From NCBI GenBank assembly GCA_964617335.1, contig CAZTXG010000001.1, forward strand, positions 1 through 64,000: a DNA stretch of 64,000 nt, written 5' to 3'. The position numbers and the translations under genes are program-made. Source of the stretch: UBA2658 sp964617335. GTDB taxonomy: Bacteria; Bacillota; Clostridia; Oscillospirales; Oscillospiraceae. The notes beneath the pieces are model-generated. The model saw only the letters and a list, made by a program, of their open reading frames with translations, had not been told where the DNA came from and made no database searches. Shown here piece after piece: positions 24,696 to 33,536 of the stretch (position 1 is its first letter; each line of letters opens with the position of its first letter).

Positions 24696-26060
24696 TTACA
24701 GGCTATTCGCCGCTTTTTCGATATAATCTTTTAATAAGGCGGCACTTTCTTTTGCCGCTTTTTCGCAAGTTGCCTCAACCATTATTCGTATAAGAGCTTC
24801 CGTTCCCGAGGGTCTGACTAAAATTCTTCCGCTTTTACCGAGCTTTTCCTGCTCCTGCTTGATTTTTTCCCACAGCCCCTTGTCCTCCATAAGCCGTTTT
24901 TTAAGCTCATTTCCGCCTTCTATGGAAACATTGTAAAGAAGCTGAGGATAAGTGGGTATGGCAGAAGATAGCTCCGAGAGTTTTTTTCCGCTTTGGCTTA
25001 TTACCTCCAGAAAACGCAGGGCCGCCAGCTGCCCGTCGCCGGTTGTGGCATCATCTAAAAATATAAGATGACCCGACTGCTCTCCCCCAAGATTATACCC
25101 TTCCCGACGCATAAGCTCCAGCACGTTTCTGTCGCCCACATCCGTGCAGCAAACCTTCATGCCGCTTTTTCCGCAAAACTCATGAAACCCAAGGTTTGAC
25201 ATAACAGTTGCAACAATGGCGTTTTTCTTAAGCTCGCCCCTAGCGGCCATGGCAGTTGCGCAGATTGCCATTATCTTGTCTCCGTCTACCGGATTTCCGT
25301 TTTCGTCCACGGCAAGGCAGCGGTCTGCATCCCCATCAAAGGCAAGGCCTAAGTCAAAGCCTCCGGCCACCACCATTTTTGACAGGTGTTCCATATGTGT
25401 AGAGCCGCAGTCGGCATTGATGTTGCAGCCGTCGGGATTGTCTTTTATAAGCTCCAAATCTAAGGGAAATCTGCTGAAAATATCTTTAACTGTTCTTGAA
25501 GCGGCGCCGTTAGAGCAGTCTATCATCACCTTAAGGCGGCCAATTTTCCCATTGGATACGGAAACAATATGCTCCACATAACGGTCAACACATTCTCTGC
25601 CCCGGCCTAAAACCCTGCCGATATCTCCGTTTAACTTCATCTCCGGCGAAGCGTCACTGTCAATTATATCCTCAATCCTGCCCTCAAGCTCATCACAAAG
25701 CTTAAAGCCCTGAGAATTGAATATTTTAATCCCGTTATGCTCATATGGATTGTGGGAGGCGGAGATGACAATTCCAGCGTCGGCCTCGCAGTCTTTTGTT
25801 ATAAAAGCAACAGCAGGGGTCGGCACAACACCAAGATGAATAACATCGGCTCCTGCCGAGCAAAGCCCTGCCGTTATGGCAGCTTCCAGCATATCGCAGG
25901 AAATGCGTGTATCCTTACCAATTGTGAAAAGGGGGCGCCGGTGTTTATTGTTTTCAGACAGCACAACAGCAGCGGCCTGCCCTACTTTAAAGGCCAAATT
26001 TGCGTCAAGCCCATTATTTACTATGCCGCGAATTCCGTCAGTTCCAAAATATTTACCCAA
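24696..26060 (-). CDS. glmM: Phosphoglucosamine mutase
   Basis: 454 residues, normal length. The active phosphoserine is in GIVISASHNPYEHNG, the metal loop is FDGDADRCLAV, and the sugar-binding loop is GGEQSGHLIF. A C-terminal phosphate-binding RPSGTEALIRIM closes the domain IV. It converts glucosamine-6-phosphate to glucosamine-1-phosphate, feeding UDP-GlcNAc and peptidoglycan synthesis. It is 21 nt downstream of ruvB, apparently part of the same leftward transcript. Confidence 0.97.
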   Translation of the reverse strand: MGKYFGTDGIRGIVNNGLDANLAFKVGQAAAVVLSENNKHRRPLFTIGKDTRISCDMLEAAITAGLCSAGADVIHLGVVPTPAVAFITKDCEADAGIVISASHNPYEHNGIKIFNSQGFKLCDELEGRIEDIIDSDASPEMKLNGDIGRVLGRGRECVDRYVEHIVSVSNGKIGRLKVMIDCSNGAASRTVKDIFSRFPLDLELIKDNPDGCNINADCGSTHMEHLSKMVVAGGFDLGLAFDGDADRCLAVDENGNPVDGDKIMAICATAMAARGELKKNAIVATVMSNLGFHEFCGKSGMKVCCTDVGDRNVLELMRREGYNLGGEQSGHLIFLDDATTGDGQLAALRFLEVISQSGKKLSELSSAIPTYPQLLYNVSIEGGNELKKRLMEDKGLWEKIKQEQEKLGKSGRILVRPSGTEALIRIMVEATCEKAAKESAALLKDYIEKAANSL

Positions 26061-26081
26061 TTGCTTGTCCTCCGATATCGC

Positions 26082-27122
26082 CTAAAGCGAAATTTGCTCC
26101 TGCCCAAGATATTCTATGCCCAAATGGTCGTAGGCTTTTTTTGTTACACAGCGCCCACGGGGTGTTCGTGTTAAAAAGCCCTGCTGCAAAAGGTAAGGCT
26201 CGTAAACATCCTCAAGGGTCACAGCTTCCTCGTTTATTGTGGCGGCAAGGGTTTCAAGACCCACAGGCCCCCCGCCGTAAAACTCGATTATGCTGGACAG
26301 CATACGCTTATCCAGATTGTCAAGGCCCAGCTTGTCAACCTCCAGACGCTCCAGAGCCTTATCTGCCACATCCTGTGTTATAACTCCCTGGGCACGAACC
26401 TGGGCAAAGTCCCTGACCCTGCGCAGCATTCGGTTTGCTATTCGGGGTGTTCCCCTGCTGCGGCAGGCAATCTCACGGGCTCCGTCGGGGGTTATTTCAA
26501 TTCCCAATATCTCTGCGCTGCGTGTGACAATAAGCTCAAGCTCTTTCGCCGAATATAGCTCCAAACGCAGAGAAACCCCGAAGCGATCCCTCAAAGGTGC
26601 TGTCAGCTGACCTGAGCGGGTTGTGGCTCCTATAAGGGTAAACCTTGGCAAATCAAGCCTTATAGAGTTTGCCGAGGGGCCTTTTCCTATGATTATGTCG
26701 ATAGCGTAGTCTTCCATGGCGGGGTAGAGTATTTCCTCCACCGCACGATTCAGTCTGTGGATTTCGTCAACAAACAAAATGTCGTTTTCCTGAAGGTTTG
26801 TAAGAAGCGCCGCTAAATCACCGGCCTTTTCAATGGCGGGGCCGGAGGTTATGCGCATATTTACACCCATTTCGTTTGCGATTATACCGGCTAAAGTGGT
26901 TTTTCCAAGCCCCGGAGGGCCATGGAGCAAAACATGGTCTAAGGGCTCGTTTCTAAGCTTTGCCGCCTCTATAAAAACCAAAAGATTTTCCTTGGCCTTT
27001 TTTTGCCCTATGTATTCTTGTATTGTGCGTGGGCGCAAAGAGCCTTCGTTCGCGTCCTCGGGCAGATATGAGGTCGAGGTAACAACATTTTCCTCTCCCG
27101 TATCTGAAAAGCTTATGCTCAA
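26082..27122 (-). CDS. ruvB: Holliday junction branch-migration helicase RuvB
   Basis: 346 residues. AAA+ features: Walker A GPPGLGKTTLAG, Walker B ILFVDEIHRL, sensor 1 LIGATTRSG, arginine finger in LRDRFG and a C-terminal winged helix (GFLTRTPRGR). It forms hexamers on either side of a RuvA-bound junction and pumps DNA. It lies 13 nt after ruvA. Confidence 0.98.
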   Translation of the reverse strand: MSISFSDTGEENVVTSTSYLPEDANEGSLRPRTIQEYIGQKKAKENLLVFIEAAKLRNEPLDHVLLHGPPGLGKTTLAGIIANEMGVNMRITSGPAIEKAGDLAALLTNLQENDILFVDEIHRLNRAVEEILYPAMEDYAIDIIIGKGPSANSIRLDLPRFTLIGATTRSGQLTAPLRDRFGVSLRLELYSAKELELIVTRSAEILGIEITPDGAREIACRSRGTPRIANRMLRRVRDFAQVRAQGVITQDVADKALERLEVDKLGLDNLDKRMLSSIIEFYGGGPVGLETLAATINEEAVTLEDVYEPYLLQQGFLTRTPRGRCVTKKAYDHLGIEYLGQEQISL

Positions 27123-27135
27123 ACTTCGCGCCTCC

Positions 27136-27735
27136 TTACTTTACCATCTTTTTAAGGGCTGCCTTTATTATTTCTTCAAGGGCCATTTCGTCAATGGCGA
27201 TGTCTTTAAGTGCAAGTGAAATCTCGGCACTGCCATAGCCCAAAACTGCCAAGGCGGCAGCGGCATCAGAGAGCTTTGAGCCTCCGCCATTTTGGCTTTG
27301 GGCGCCGGAGAGACTGGGAAGAAAGCCTTCTGTTTCCTTGCTTATTTTATCTTTAAGCTCCAGCAAAATGCGCTGGGCTATTTTTTTGCCTATGCCCGGG
27401 GCTATGGTTAAAGCCTTTTCGTCTCCGCTTATTATGGCCATGGCAAGAGATTGGGGCGTTGCTGAGGATAAAACAGACATAGCCGCCTTCGGCCCCACCC
27501 CCGATACTCCTATAAGCATCTGAAAGCAACGTTTTTCCTGCCTGTCATAAAAGCCATAAAGGTCAAAAATATCCTCTCGGATATTTTCGTGAATAAAAAG
27601 CATTGCCTGCGAGCCAGCTTGAAGCCTTGAAAGGGTATTCGCCGTAACATTCACTTCAAAGCCTATGCCGCCGCAGTCTATTACGGCAATGTTCTGTTCT
27701 AAATGTACTACCTTACCTTTTATGTGGTGGAACAT
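27136..27735 (-). CDS. ruvA: Holliday junction-binding protein RuvA
   Basis: 199 residues from ATG 27735, preceded by GGAGG; the longer open frame lies inside ruvC. Domain I is an OB fold (MFHHIKGKVVHLEQNIAVID), domain II has two helix-hairpin-helix motifs (LIGVSGVGPKAA, LTIAPGIGKKIA), and domain III (about 150-199) contacts RuvB. It binds the four-way junction and loads RuvB. Its start overlaps the end of ruvC by 16 bases. Confidence 0.97.
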   Translation of the reverse strand: MFHHIKGKVVHLEQNIAVIDCGGIGFEVNVTANTLSRLQAGSQAMLFIHENIREDIFDLYGFYDRQEKRCFQMLIGVSGVGPKAAMSVLSSATPQSLAMAIISGDEKALTIAPGIGKKIAQRILLELKDKISKETEGFLPSLSGAQSQNGGGSKLSDAAAALAVLGYGSAEISLALKDIAIDEMALEEIIKAALKKMVK

Positions 27736-28235
27736 GGTGAAATACCTCCGTGCTTTGAAAGTAGTGAGGTGGCGCTGCGGGAATGGCATATGGCCAGTGC
27801 CAAAGCGTCTGCCGCATCGTCCGGTTTTGGCGGAGCCTTCATGGACAAAATACGCCTGACCATATCGATAACCTGTTTTTTATCCGCCCTGCCATAGCCC
27901 ACAACGGCCTGCTTCACCTGAAGGGGGGTGTATTCATAAACAGGGGCGCCGCTGCGGTAGCCCGCCAGAAGCAAAACTCCCCTGCCATGGGAAACAGCTA
28001 TGCCGGTTTTTATATTAGTATTGAAAAAAAGCTCCTCAAAGGCAATCGCATCCGGTGAGAACACATTGCAAAGCTCTGTCATGTCTTCGTATATGCGGTC
28101 AAGCCTTGAGGAAAGGGGCGTATTCGCCGGCGTTGTTATAACACCGCAATTAACAAGAGAAAGATTTCTCCCGTCGCTGTCTATCACCCCGAAACCCACG
28201 GTTGCGATACCGGGGTCTATACCCATAATCCGCAT
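27720..28235 (-). CDS. ruvC: Holliday junction resolvase RuvC
   Basis: 171 residues from the second of two adjacent ATGs (28235), which leaves GCGGAGGA at a better distance. RNase H-like catalytic acids are in MGIDPGIATVGFG, FEELFFN and KPDDAADALALA. It cuts symmetric Holliday junctions as a dimer. The gene is first in ruvC-ruvA-ruvB, the common clostridial order. Confidence 0.97.
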   Translation of the reverse strand: MRIMGIDPGIATVGFGVIDSDGRNLSLVNCGVITTPANTPLSSRLDRIYEDMTELCNVFSPDAIAFEELFFNTNIKTGIAVSHGRGVLLLAGYRSGAPVYEYTPLQVKQAVVGYGRADKKQVIDMVRRILSMKAPPKPDDAADALALAICHSRSATSLLSKHGGISPCSTT

Positions 28236-28360
28236 CATTTCCTCCGCTAAATTTGTATATTCCAAGTCAGTTTATCATAACAGCGGAAAGTTTTCAACGC
28301 TATTTTGCTTAATGCAATAATGGGCGGCAATTTAGCTTTACTTTTTATAAACTACAATGA

Positions 28361-28380
28361 CGGCACCCTGGTAGGTGCCG
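28361..28380 (-). terminator. Stem-loop after xerD
   Basis: CGGCACC (28361-28367) pairs with GGTGCCG (28374-28380). It is 44 bases past the xerD stop in the leftward direction. The T-run is weak, so termination may be partial. Confidence 0.5.
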
Positions 28381-28423
28381 CCATCATATCTGAACAGAAG
28401 GAAAATTTTTGTATTAAAGCCCC

Positions 28424-29314
28424 CTAGGCACGGGGATGAGCCTTATTGTAAACATCCTTTAGCTGTTTTTTAACAAGCTGGGAGTAAACCTGAGTAGAGG
28501 AAATGTCGGCATGACCAAGCATTTCTTGTATAGAACGCAAATCCGCGCCGTTTTCAAGAAGGTGAGCTGCAAAAGAGTGCCGCAGGGTGTGGGGGGTTAT
28601 GGTTTTTTCAATCTTCGCTTTAAGCTGATAAGTTTTTATTATCTTCCAGAAACCCTGCCGTGACATTCTCTCACCGCTGACATTCACAAAAAGGGAAAGC
28701 TCGTCAGGAGAGGCAAGCATTTGAGGGCGGATAAATTCTATGTATTCGGAAAGGGCGCGCACCGCCGCCGGATACAAAGGAATTATGCGTTCCTTATCCT
28801 GAGCCTTACAGCGAATAAAGCCCGCCGAGATGTTTACATCATTTATGTCGAGGGCAATAAGCTCGCTTACCCTTATACCTGTGGCATATAAAAGCTCCAG
28901 CATCGCACGGTCACGATAGCCTTTAAGGTCGGTGCATTCCGGCTGCTCCAGCAAAAGCTCGACTTCTTTGCCCGTAAGTATCTGGGGCAGCTTCTGCACT
29001 GCCTTTTCCGGAACCAAGCCCATGGCGGGATTATCAGAAACTATGTTTTCCGATATAAGATATTTATAAAAATTTTTTATAGAGGCTATGCTTCTTGAAA
29101 TAGTGGGTATGGATTTGCCTTGAGCCTTCATCCAGGCGGTATATGCGTGAAGCTCCTCAGGCGAAACAGTTTTATAGTTATCATCCGTATGTCCGTCAAG
29201 GTATTCTCCAAGCTGCCTTATGTCTCTTAAATAAGAACTGAGGGTGTTGTCAGATGCCTTCTTGACATTTTTAAGATAGTTTTCGTATTTTTTCATGCAA
29301 GCGGCATTATCCAC
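28424..29314 (-). CDS. xerD: Tyrosine recombinase XerD
   Basis: 296 residues, typical of XerD. Core-binding N-terminal domain (LKNVKKASDNTLSSYLRDI), catalytic Arg in TGIRVSEL, Lys in KAQDKER, TPHTLRHSFAAHLLENGA, LGHADISSTQVYSQL with the nucleophilic Tyr. With XerC it resolves chromosome dimers at dif. It is 23 nt downstream of spoIIM. A spoIIM-xerD neighbourhood is also seen in Bacillus (spoIIM near fur and ripX), supporting this as the housekeeping copy and the gene at 3.4 kb as the second. Confidence 0.93.
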   Translation of the reverse strand: MDNAACMKKYENYLKNVKKASDNTLSSYLRDIRQLGEYLDGHTDDNYKTVSPEELHAYTAWMKAQGKSIPTISRSIASIKNFYKYLISENIVSDNPAMGLVPEKAVQKLPQILTGKEVELLLEQPECTDLKGYRDRAMLELLYATGIRVSELIALDINDVNISAGFIRCKAQDKERIIPLYPAAVRALSEYIEFIRPQMLASPDELSLFVNVSGERMSRQGFWKIIKTYQLKAKIEKTITPHTLRHSFAAHLLENGADLRSIQEMLGHADISSTQVYSQLVKKQLKDVYNKAHPRA

Positions 29315-29337
29315 AAGGCACTCCTCCTTTCGATATC

Positions 29338-29931
29338 TTAAGTAAGTATAGAAACAAGATAAGGAACCAGCTTCATCTCAAGCAAGGTACCCAAAGCCAG
29401 AAAGGGTAAGGTCATTAAAAAGTGAAGCATAAGTTTGTTTTTTTGCGGAACATACCTGCCCCGTGTGATTTCACCCAGACGGCGGGAAGATATTGCCGCA
29501 TCCACGGCCACAGCAAAAAAACAAGGCAGGGAAATAATAGCGGGAATCCCAAGAACTATAAGGGCCATAACAAGGCCGCCTTCCCTTAAGGAAGATATTA
29601 TGGAAGCCGAAGAACAACTTAATATGTACCCTCTTGCTCCCATAAGAAGGGGAAGAAATGCCACTCCAAGGTAAGATGAGCCAAGAAAAACAGCTATAAA
29701 ACTGAAAAGAGCGAAACCAAAAAAACCGGAAATAAAACCCTTGCCCAAAAAACTAAAATCAAGCAGGTTTTCGGCCCCTTTGGCCAAATCCGGAAAGCTT
29801 ATTCCAAGCAGACATCCAAGTATGGCGCCCAGCACAAAGCATAGGGCCGCAAGAAAAAAACAAAGCTCCAATGTTTCTTTAGGCTGAAGCCTCCGTCTCG
29901 ATAAGTGATTTCTTTTTACAAGTACCATCAC
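29338..29931 (-). CDS. spoIIM: Stage II sporulation protein M (SpoIIM)
   Basis: 197 residues with about five membrane helices and a basic N-terminus. The conserved stretch LPLLMGARGYILSCSSA and the GFISGFFGFALFSF segment match the SpoIIM family (DUF95). SpoIIM belongs with SpoIID and SpoIIP to the DMP complex that thins septal peptidoglycan during engulfment. A SpoIID-domain protein is encoded 4 kb upstream on the same strand. Length is slightly short of the ~215 residues of the Bacillus protein. Confidence 0.85.
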   Translation of the reverse strand: MMVLVKRNHLSRRRLQPKETLELCFFLAALCFVLGAILGCLLGISFPDLAKGAENLLDFSFLGKGFISGFFGFALFSFIAVFLGSSYLGVAFLPLLMGARGYILSCSSASIISSLREGGLVMALIVLGIPAIISLPCFFAVAVDAAISSRRLGEITRGRYVPQKNKLMLHFLMTLPFLALGTLLEMKLVPYLVSILT

Positions 29932-30237
29932 TTCACCTCATTAAAAACGGCGGCGCTGAAATAATAAATATAATTTACATAATATCTCAACGAGGCCAAT
30001 ATAACTCAAAATTATGGCTTCTGCAAGTCTTTATGCGAAATAAGATGATTTTTGTTGATTATGACGATGAATTATGTAAACTATATTATGTAAACTTAAG
30101 CAACCGCTTTTTTGTAAACTGCCTAATGTCCAGTGTTTTTAGATATATATAGTGGAGTTTATCTTGAAGTTTACTATATATAGGTAATCATATCTAAATT
30201 ATGTTAACCATGTGAATTTGATTACTATTTGTAATAT
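29932..30237. other. A/T-rich spacer with small repeats, no gene
   Basis: 306 bases. ATTATGTAAAC occurs twice (30071-30081 and 30085-30095), with a related ATTTACATAAT at 29971. A partial inverted repeat (TATATATAGTGGAGTTT ... AAGTTTACTATATA) spans about 30145-30183. These may be operator sites for a promoter of the leftward spoIIM-xerD genes. No ORF with a ribosome site was seen. Confidence 0.45.
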
Positions 30238-30657
30238 TTATTTTCTAAGTCTTGATTTTTTCTTTTTTCTGCTTAGTCTGAGCACTCCTCCAAAGGTTCC
30301 CCCCGCAACCGAGGCAATCATCACCTTTAAAATCATGCTCTCCTGCCCGCTTCTTTTTGCTGTCATCATAGTTATAAGCAGCACTAGAAGAATATAGCTT
30401 GCAGCACTTGCCGCGCCTGCGGTTACCACTGCCCTGCCCTGCTTGCCTGCACAGTATAGGCCTGCTGCTGCCCCGCCTATAATTACACTAATAACAACAA
30501 AGCTGTCTGCTAACGATTCTTGCACCAAGCCTGTAGATATTATCAAAGCAAACAGGGGCATAACAGCAAGGCTTATTAAAAGCCCCATCACACTGCCGAC
30601 AAATGCGTGTTTAAAAAGGTCTGACTTGGGCTTTTTCTTTTCTTTTATACTTTTCAT
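30238..30657 (-). CDS. TIGR04086/YrzE-family membrane protein
   Basis: 139 residues with four membrane helices between basic ends (KEKKKPKSD and RKKKKSRLRK). This fits the TIGR04086 family, of which Bacillus YrzE is a member, that lies downstream of yajC and tgt across Firmicutes. Its role is unknown. It is separated from yajC by a strong terminator, so it needs its own promoter. Confidence 0.8.
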   Translation of the reverse strand: MKSIKEKKKPKSDLFKHAFVGSVMGLLISLAVMPLFALIISTGLVQESLADSFVVISVIIGGAAAGLYCAGKQGRAVVTAGAASAASYILLVLLITMMTAKRSGQESMILKVMIASVAGGTFGGVLRLSRKKKKSRLRK

Positions 30658-30760
30658 ACTCTAACCTCCAAAGTTTATTAATAATTGTTATCTACTATTT
30701 TTATAGCTCCGGCATTCCTGTTTAAAAACTTTTTCTTGTTTTCTATAAAGCTTTATAAAA

Positions 30761-30812
30761 AAATATTCCCTGCCGGATAAGCCTTGTATAGCTTATTCGG
30801 CAGGGAATATTT
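30761..30812. terminator. Very strong terminator after yajC
   Basis: AAATATTCCCTGCCG (30761-30775) pairs with CGGCAGGGAATATTT (30798-30812), extended by ATAAGC/GCTTAT to a 22-bp stem with one mismatch. In the leftward direction a run of T follows. It ends the queA-tgt-yajC transcript. Confidence 0.95.
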
Positions 30813-30852
30813 AGATGACAACAATTATAACCCAGTTTTTTTACCAGAGCTT

Positions 30853-31239
30853 TTATTTTGTTTTCTTGGAGATTGCCCATTTGGCAACTTCTATTCGTAC
30901 ACGGTCCTCTCCTGTTTCAAAGGTGATGCTATCCTCTGATACGCTGACGATGTTTCCCATCATGCCGCCAATTGTAACGATTTTCTCACCTGTTGTAAGG
31001 GAGCTGCGCAGCTCTTCAGCCTGTTTTTTCCGCTTTTTCTCGGGTCGAATCATGAAAAAGTAAAAAACCGCAAATAAAACAACAATAGATAAAATCATCT
31101 GTATGCTTTGTCCTGATCCGCCTCCCGCTGCGTCACCTGCCTCGGTACTACCCATCATAGTGCAGCCGGCAAATGAAAAGCAAAGCACAAGGGCAATGCA
31201 AATCGCAGAGATTATTCTCTTGCTTGTGTTATAGTTCAT
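30853..31239 (-). CDS. yajC: Preprotein translocase subunit YajC
   Basis: 128 residues. The YajC core is clear: one membrane helix (about 48-64), YFFMIRPEKKRKKQAEEL, then SLTTGEKIVTIGGMMGNIV. YajC associates with SecDF at the Sec translocon. Unusually, the N-terminus has its own hydrophobic stretch ending in a lipobox-like SFAGC (residues 22-26) and a Gly/Ser linker before the normal YajC helix, so the protein may be lipidated and span the membrane once. It follows tgt by 105 nt. Confidence 0.93.
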   Translation of the reverse strand: MNYNTSKRIISAICIALVLCFSFAGCTMMGSTEAGDAAGGGSGQSIQMILSIVVLFAVFYFFMIRPEKKRKKQAEELRSSLTTGEKIVTIGGMMGNIVSVSEDSITFETGEDRVRIEVAKWAISKKTK

Positions 31240-31344
31240 TTAGTAAACCTCCTAAAATATTACCATCTGATTATATAGTGCAAGCTTTTTAAAAGCAAGC
31301 ATTTTTATATTAATATGTGTATGAACGATTTATAAAATTAAAGG

Positions 31345-32475
31345 CTATGTCCTTTCCGCAAGTTTTGTGGAAAACTCATTGCGGAAAGCTTCAAAGTTTC
31401 CGTCATCTAAATTCTGTCTTATTCTTTCCATAAGCTTGTTATAAAAATACAGATTGTGTATAGCCCCAAAGCGCATTGCCAAAACTTCCCCCGCCTTAAA
31501 TAAATGGCGCACATATGCTCTTGAATAGTTTTGGCAGACGGGGCAGCCGCAGGCAAAATCTATAGGCCCCTGGTCCTCGGCGTATTTTGCGTTATTGATG
31601 TTCAAAACCCCATCCCAAGTGAAAAAGTGCCCGTGCCTGCCGTTTCTTGATGGCATAACGCAGTCAAAAAAATCTATCCCCCTGTAAACGGCTTCAATAA
31701 TATTCGACGGTGTTCCCACCCCCATAAGGTATCGGGGCTTATCTTTCGGCATATGCTCCTGAACTATTTCTATGGTGTCATACATTTCTTCATGGGTCTC
31801 CCCCACCGCAAGACCGCCTATGGCATAGCCCGTCAAATCCAGCTGGGCAATCTGCTTCATGTGGCGCACACGCAGGTCAGGAAAGGTCGCCCCTTGATTT
31901 ATACCAAAAAGCATCTGCTGAGGGTTAATTGTTTTTTCAAGGGCATTTAACCTGTCAAGCTCTGCCTTGCAGCGTGAAAGCCAGCGAAAAGTTCTCTCGC
32001 AGGAGGCATCCACATATTCATAAGGCGAGGGAATTTCCACACATTCGTCAAAGGCCATGGCAATATCCGAGCCGAGGTTTGACTGGATTTGCATACTTTC
32101 CTCCGGCCCCATGAATATCTTTTTTCCATCTACATGGGAGGAAAAGAAAACCCCTTCCTCCTTTATTTTCCGCAGCTTGGCAAGGGAAAAAATCTGAAAA
32201 CCCCCGCTGTCTGTAAGGATAGGCCCCTCCCAGTTTATAAATTTATGCAGTCCTCCCTGACGTTTTATAAGCTCATCTCCGGGTCTTACATGAAGATGGT
32301 AGGTGTTTGAAAGCTCGATTTGACAGCCGAGATCGGAAAGCTCCGGAGCGGAAACTCCGCCTTTTATGGCACCCTGGGTCCCCACGTTCATGAAAACCGG
32401 TGTTTGAACCTTGCCGTGGGCACAGGTAAATTCGCCCCGTCTTGCCTTGCCTTCTGTTTTAAGCAGTTTAAACAA
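31345..32475 (-). CDS. tgt: Queuine tRNA-ribosyltransferase
   Basis: 376 residues, a TIM barrel with the nucleophilic/acid Asp motifs LTDSGGFQIFSL and FDCVMPSRNGRHG, GVGTPSNIIEAV, and the zinc site CGCPVCQNYSRAY with a late His. It exchanges guanine 34 for preQ1 in tRNAs with GUN anticodons. Its start overlaps the end of queA by eight bases, the usual queA-tgt order. Confidence 0.98.
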   Translation of the reverse strand: MFKLLKTEGKARRGEFTCAHGKVQTPVFMNVGTQGAIKGGVSAPELSDLGCQIELSNTYHLHVRPGDELIKRQGGLHKFINWEGPILTDSGGFQIFSLAKLRKIKEEGVFFSSHVDGKKIFMGPEESMQIQSNLGSDIAMAFDECVEIPSPYEYVDASCERTFRWLSRCKAELDRLNALEKTINPQQMLFGINQGATFPDLRVRHMKQIAQLDLTGYAIGGLAVGETHEEMYDTIEIVQEHMPKDKPRYLMGVGTPSNIIEAVYRGIDFFDCVMPSRNGRHGHFFTWDGVLNINNAKYAEDQGPIDFACGCPVCQNYSRAYVRHLFKAGEVLAMRFGAIHNLYFYNKLMERIRQNLDDGNFEAFRNEFSTKLAERT

Positions 32476-33523
32476 TATCTTCCTCCTGCCTTATTGTTGT
32501 GTCTCCGATAAACATTGCATCCCCGAAGGAAAAGAATCTATACCTCTGCCTCACCGCTTCCTCATAAGCCCTAAGCACATTTTCCCTTCCGGCAAAAGCC
32601 GAAACTAACATTATAAGGGTGCTCTCAGGCAGATGAAAATTTGTGAGGAGGGCATCTATACATTTAAATTTATAACCGGGATATATAAAAATATCCGTCC
32701 AAGCCGAAATAGCCTGCAGGCTGCCGTCCTTATTTGTGAAGCTTTCCAGAACCCGGCAGGAGGTTGTCCCCACGGCTATAACACGGCCATTCGCCTTTTT
32801 TGTTTCCGTCACAAGTCTTGCCGTTTCCTCAGGTATAAGGCAAAACTCCGAGTGCATTTCATGGTTTTCCAAGCTTTCGCATTTCACAGGACGAAAGGTG
32901 CCAAGACCCACATGAAGGGTCACATAGCAAAGGGAAACTCCCCTGCTTTTGATTTTCTCTAAAAGCTCCTTTGTAAAATGAAGCCCTGCTGTGGGAGCCG
33001 CCGCCGACCCTGACTGGCGGGAGTAGACAGTTTGGTAGCGCTCGGCATCCTCAAGCTCTGCCCTTATATACGGAGGCAGGGGCATTTTCCCAAGGCGCTC
33101 AAGCACCTCAAGGAAAATGCCCTCATACCGGAACCTTATAAGCTTGTTTCCTCCCTCGCGGGAGGCTTCAACTGTGGCGCAAAGCTCATTTTCACCGAAA
33201 ATGAGCTTCGTACCCGGCTTTGTCTTTCTCCCCGGACGGCTAAGGCACTCCCAAAGACCGTCTCCCTTATCCTTCAGCAAAACTACTTCAACAGTGCCGC
33301 CGGTTTCACGCCGTCCTATAAGCCTTGCCGGCAAAACCCTTGAATCGTTAAGCACAAGGCAGTCCCCAGCTTTCAGATGATTCGTCAAGTCATAAAAATG
33401 CCTGTGGGAAATTTCGCCGCTATCTTTATCAAGGCACATAAGCCTTGAGGCATCACGCTTTTCAAGGGGAGTCTGGGCTATAAGCTCCTCCGGGAGCTCG
33501 TAATTAAAATCTGATGTTTTCAT
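32468..33523 (-). CDS. queA: S-adenosylmethionine:tRNA ribosyltransferase-isomerase
   Basis: 351 residues. Conserved blocks: FNYELPEELIAQ at the start, DASRLMCLD, LVLNDSRVLPARL, SAAAPTAGLHFT, VTLHVGLGTFRPV and TNFHLPESTL. It transfers the ribosyl part of AdoMet to preQ1-tRNA to give epoxyqueuosine. It lies 13 nt after the SpoIID-family gene and overlaps tgt. Confidence 0.98.
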   Translation of the reverse strand: MKTSDFNYELPEELIAQTPLEKRDASRLMCLDKDSGEISHRHFYDLTNHLKAGDCLVLNDSRVLPARLIGRRETGGTVEVVLLKDKGDGLWECLSRPGRKTKPGTKLIFGENELCATVEASREGGNKLIRFRYEGIFLEVLERLGKMPLPPYIRAELEDAERYQTVYSRQSGSAAAPTAGLHFTKELLEKIKSRGVSLCYVTLHVGLGTFRPVKCESLENHEMHSEFCLIPEETARLVTETKKANGRVIAVGTTSCRVLESFTNKDGSLQAISAWTDIFIYPGYKFKCIDALLTNFHLPESTLIMLVSAFAGRENVLRAYEEAVRQRYRFFSFGDAMFIGDTTIRQEEDIV

Positions 33524-33536
33524 TAAAAAATCTCGT

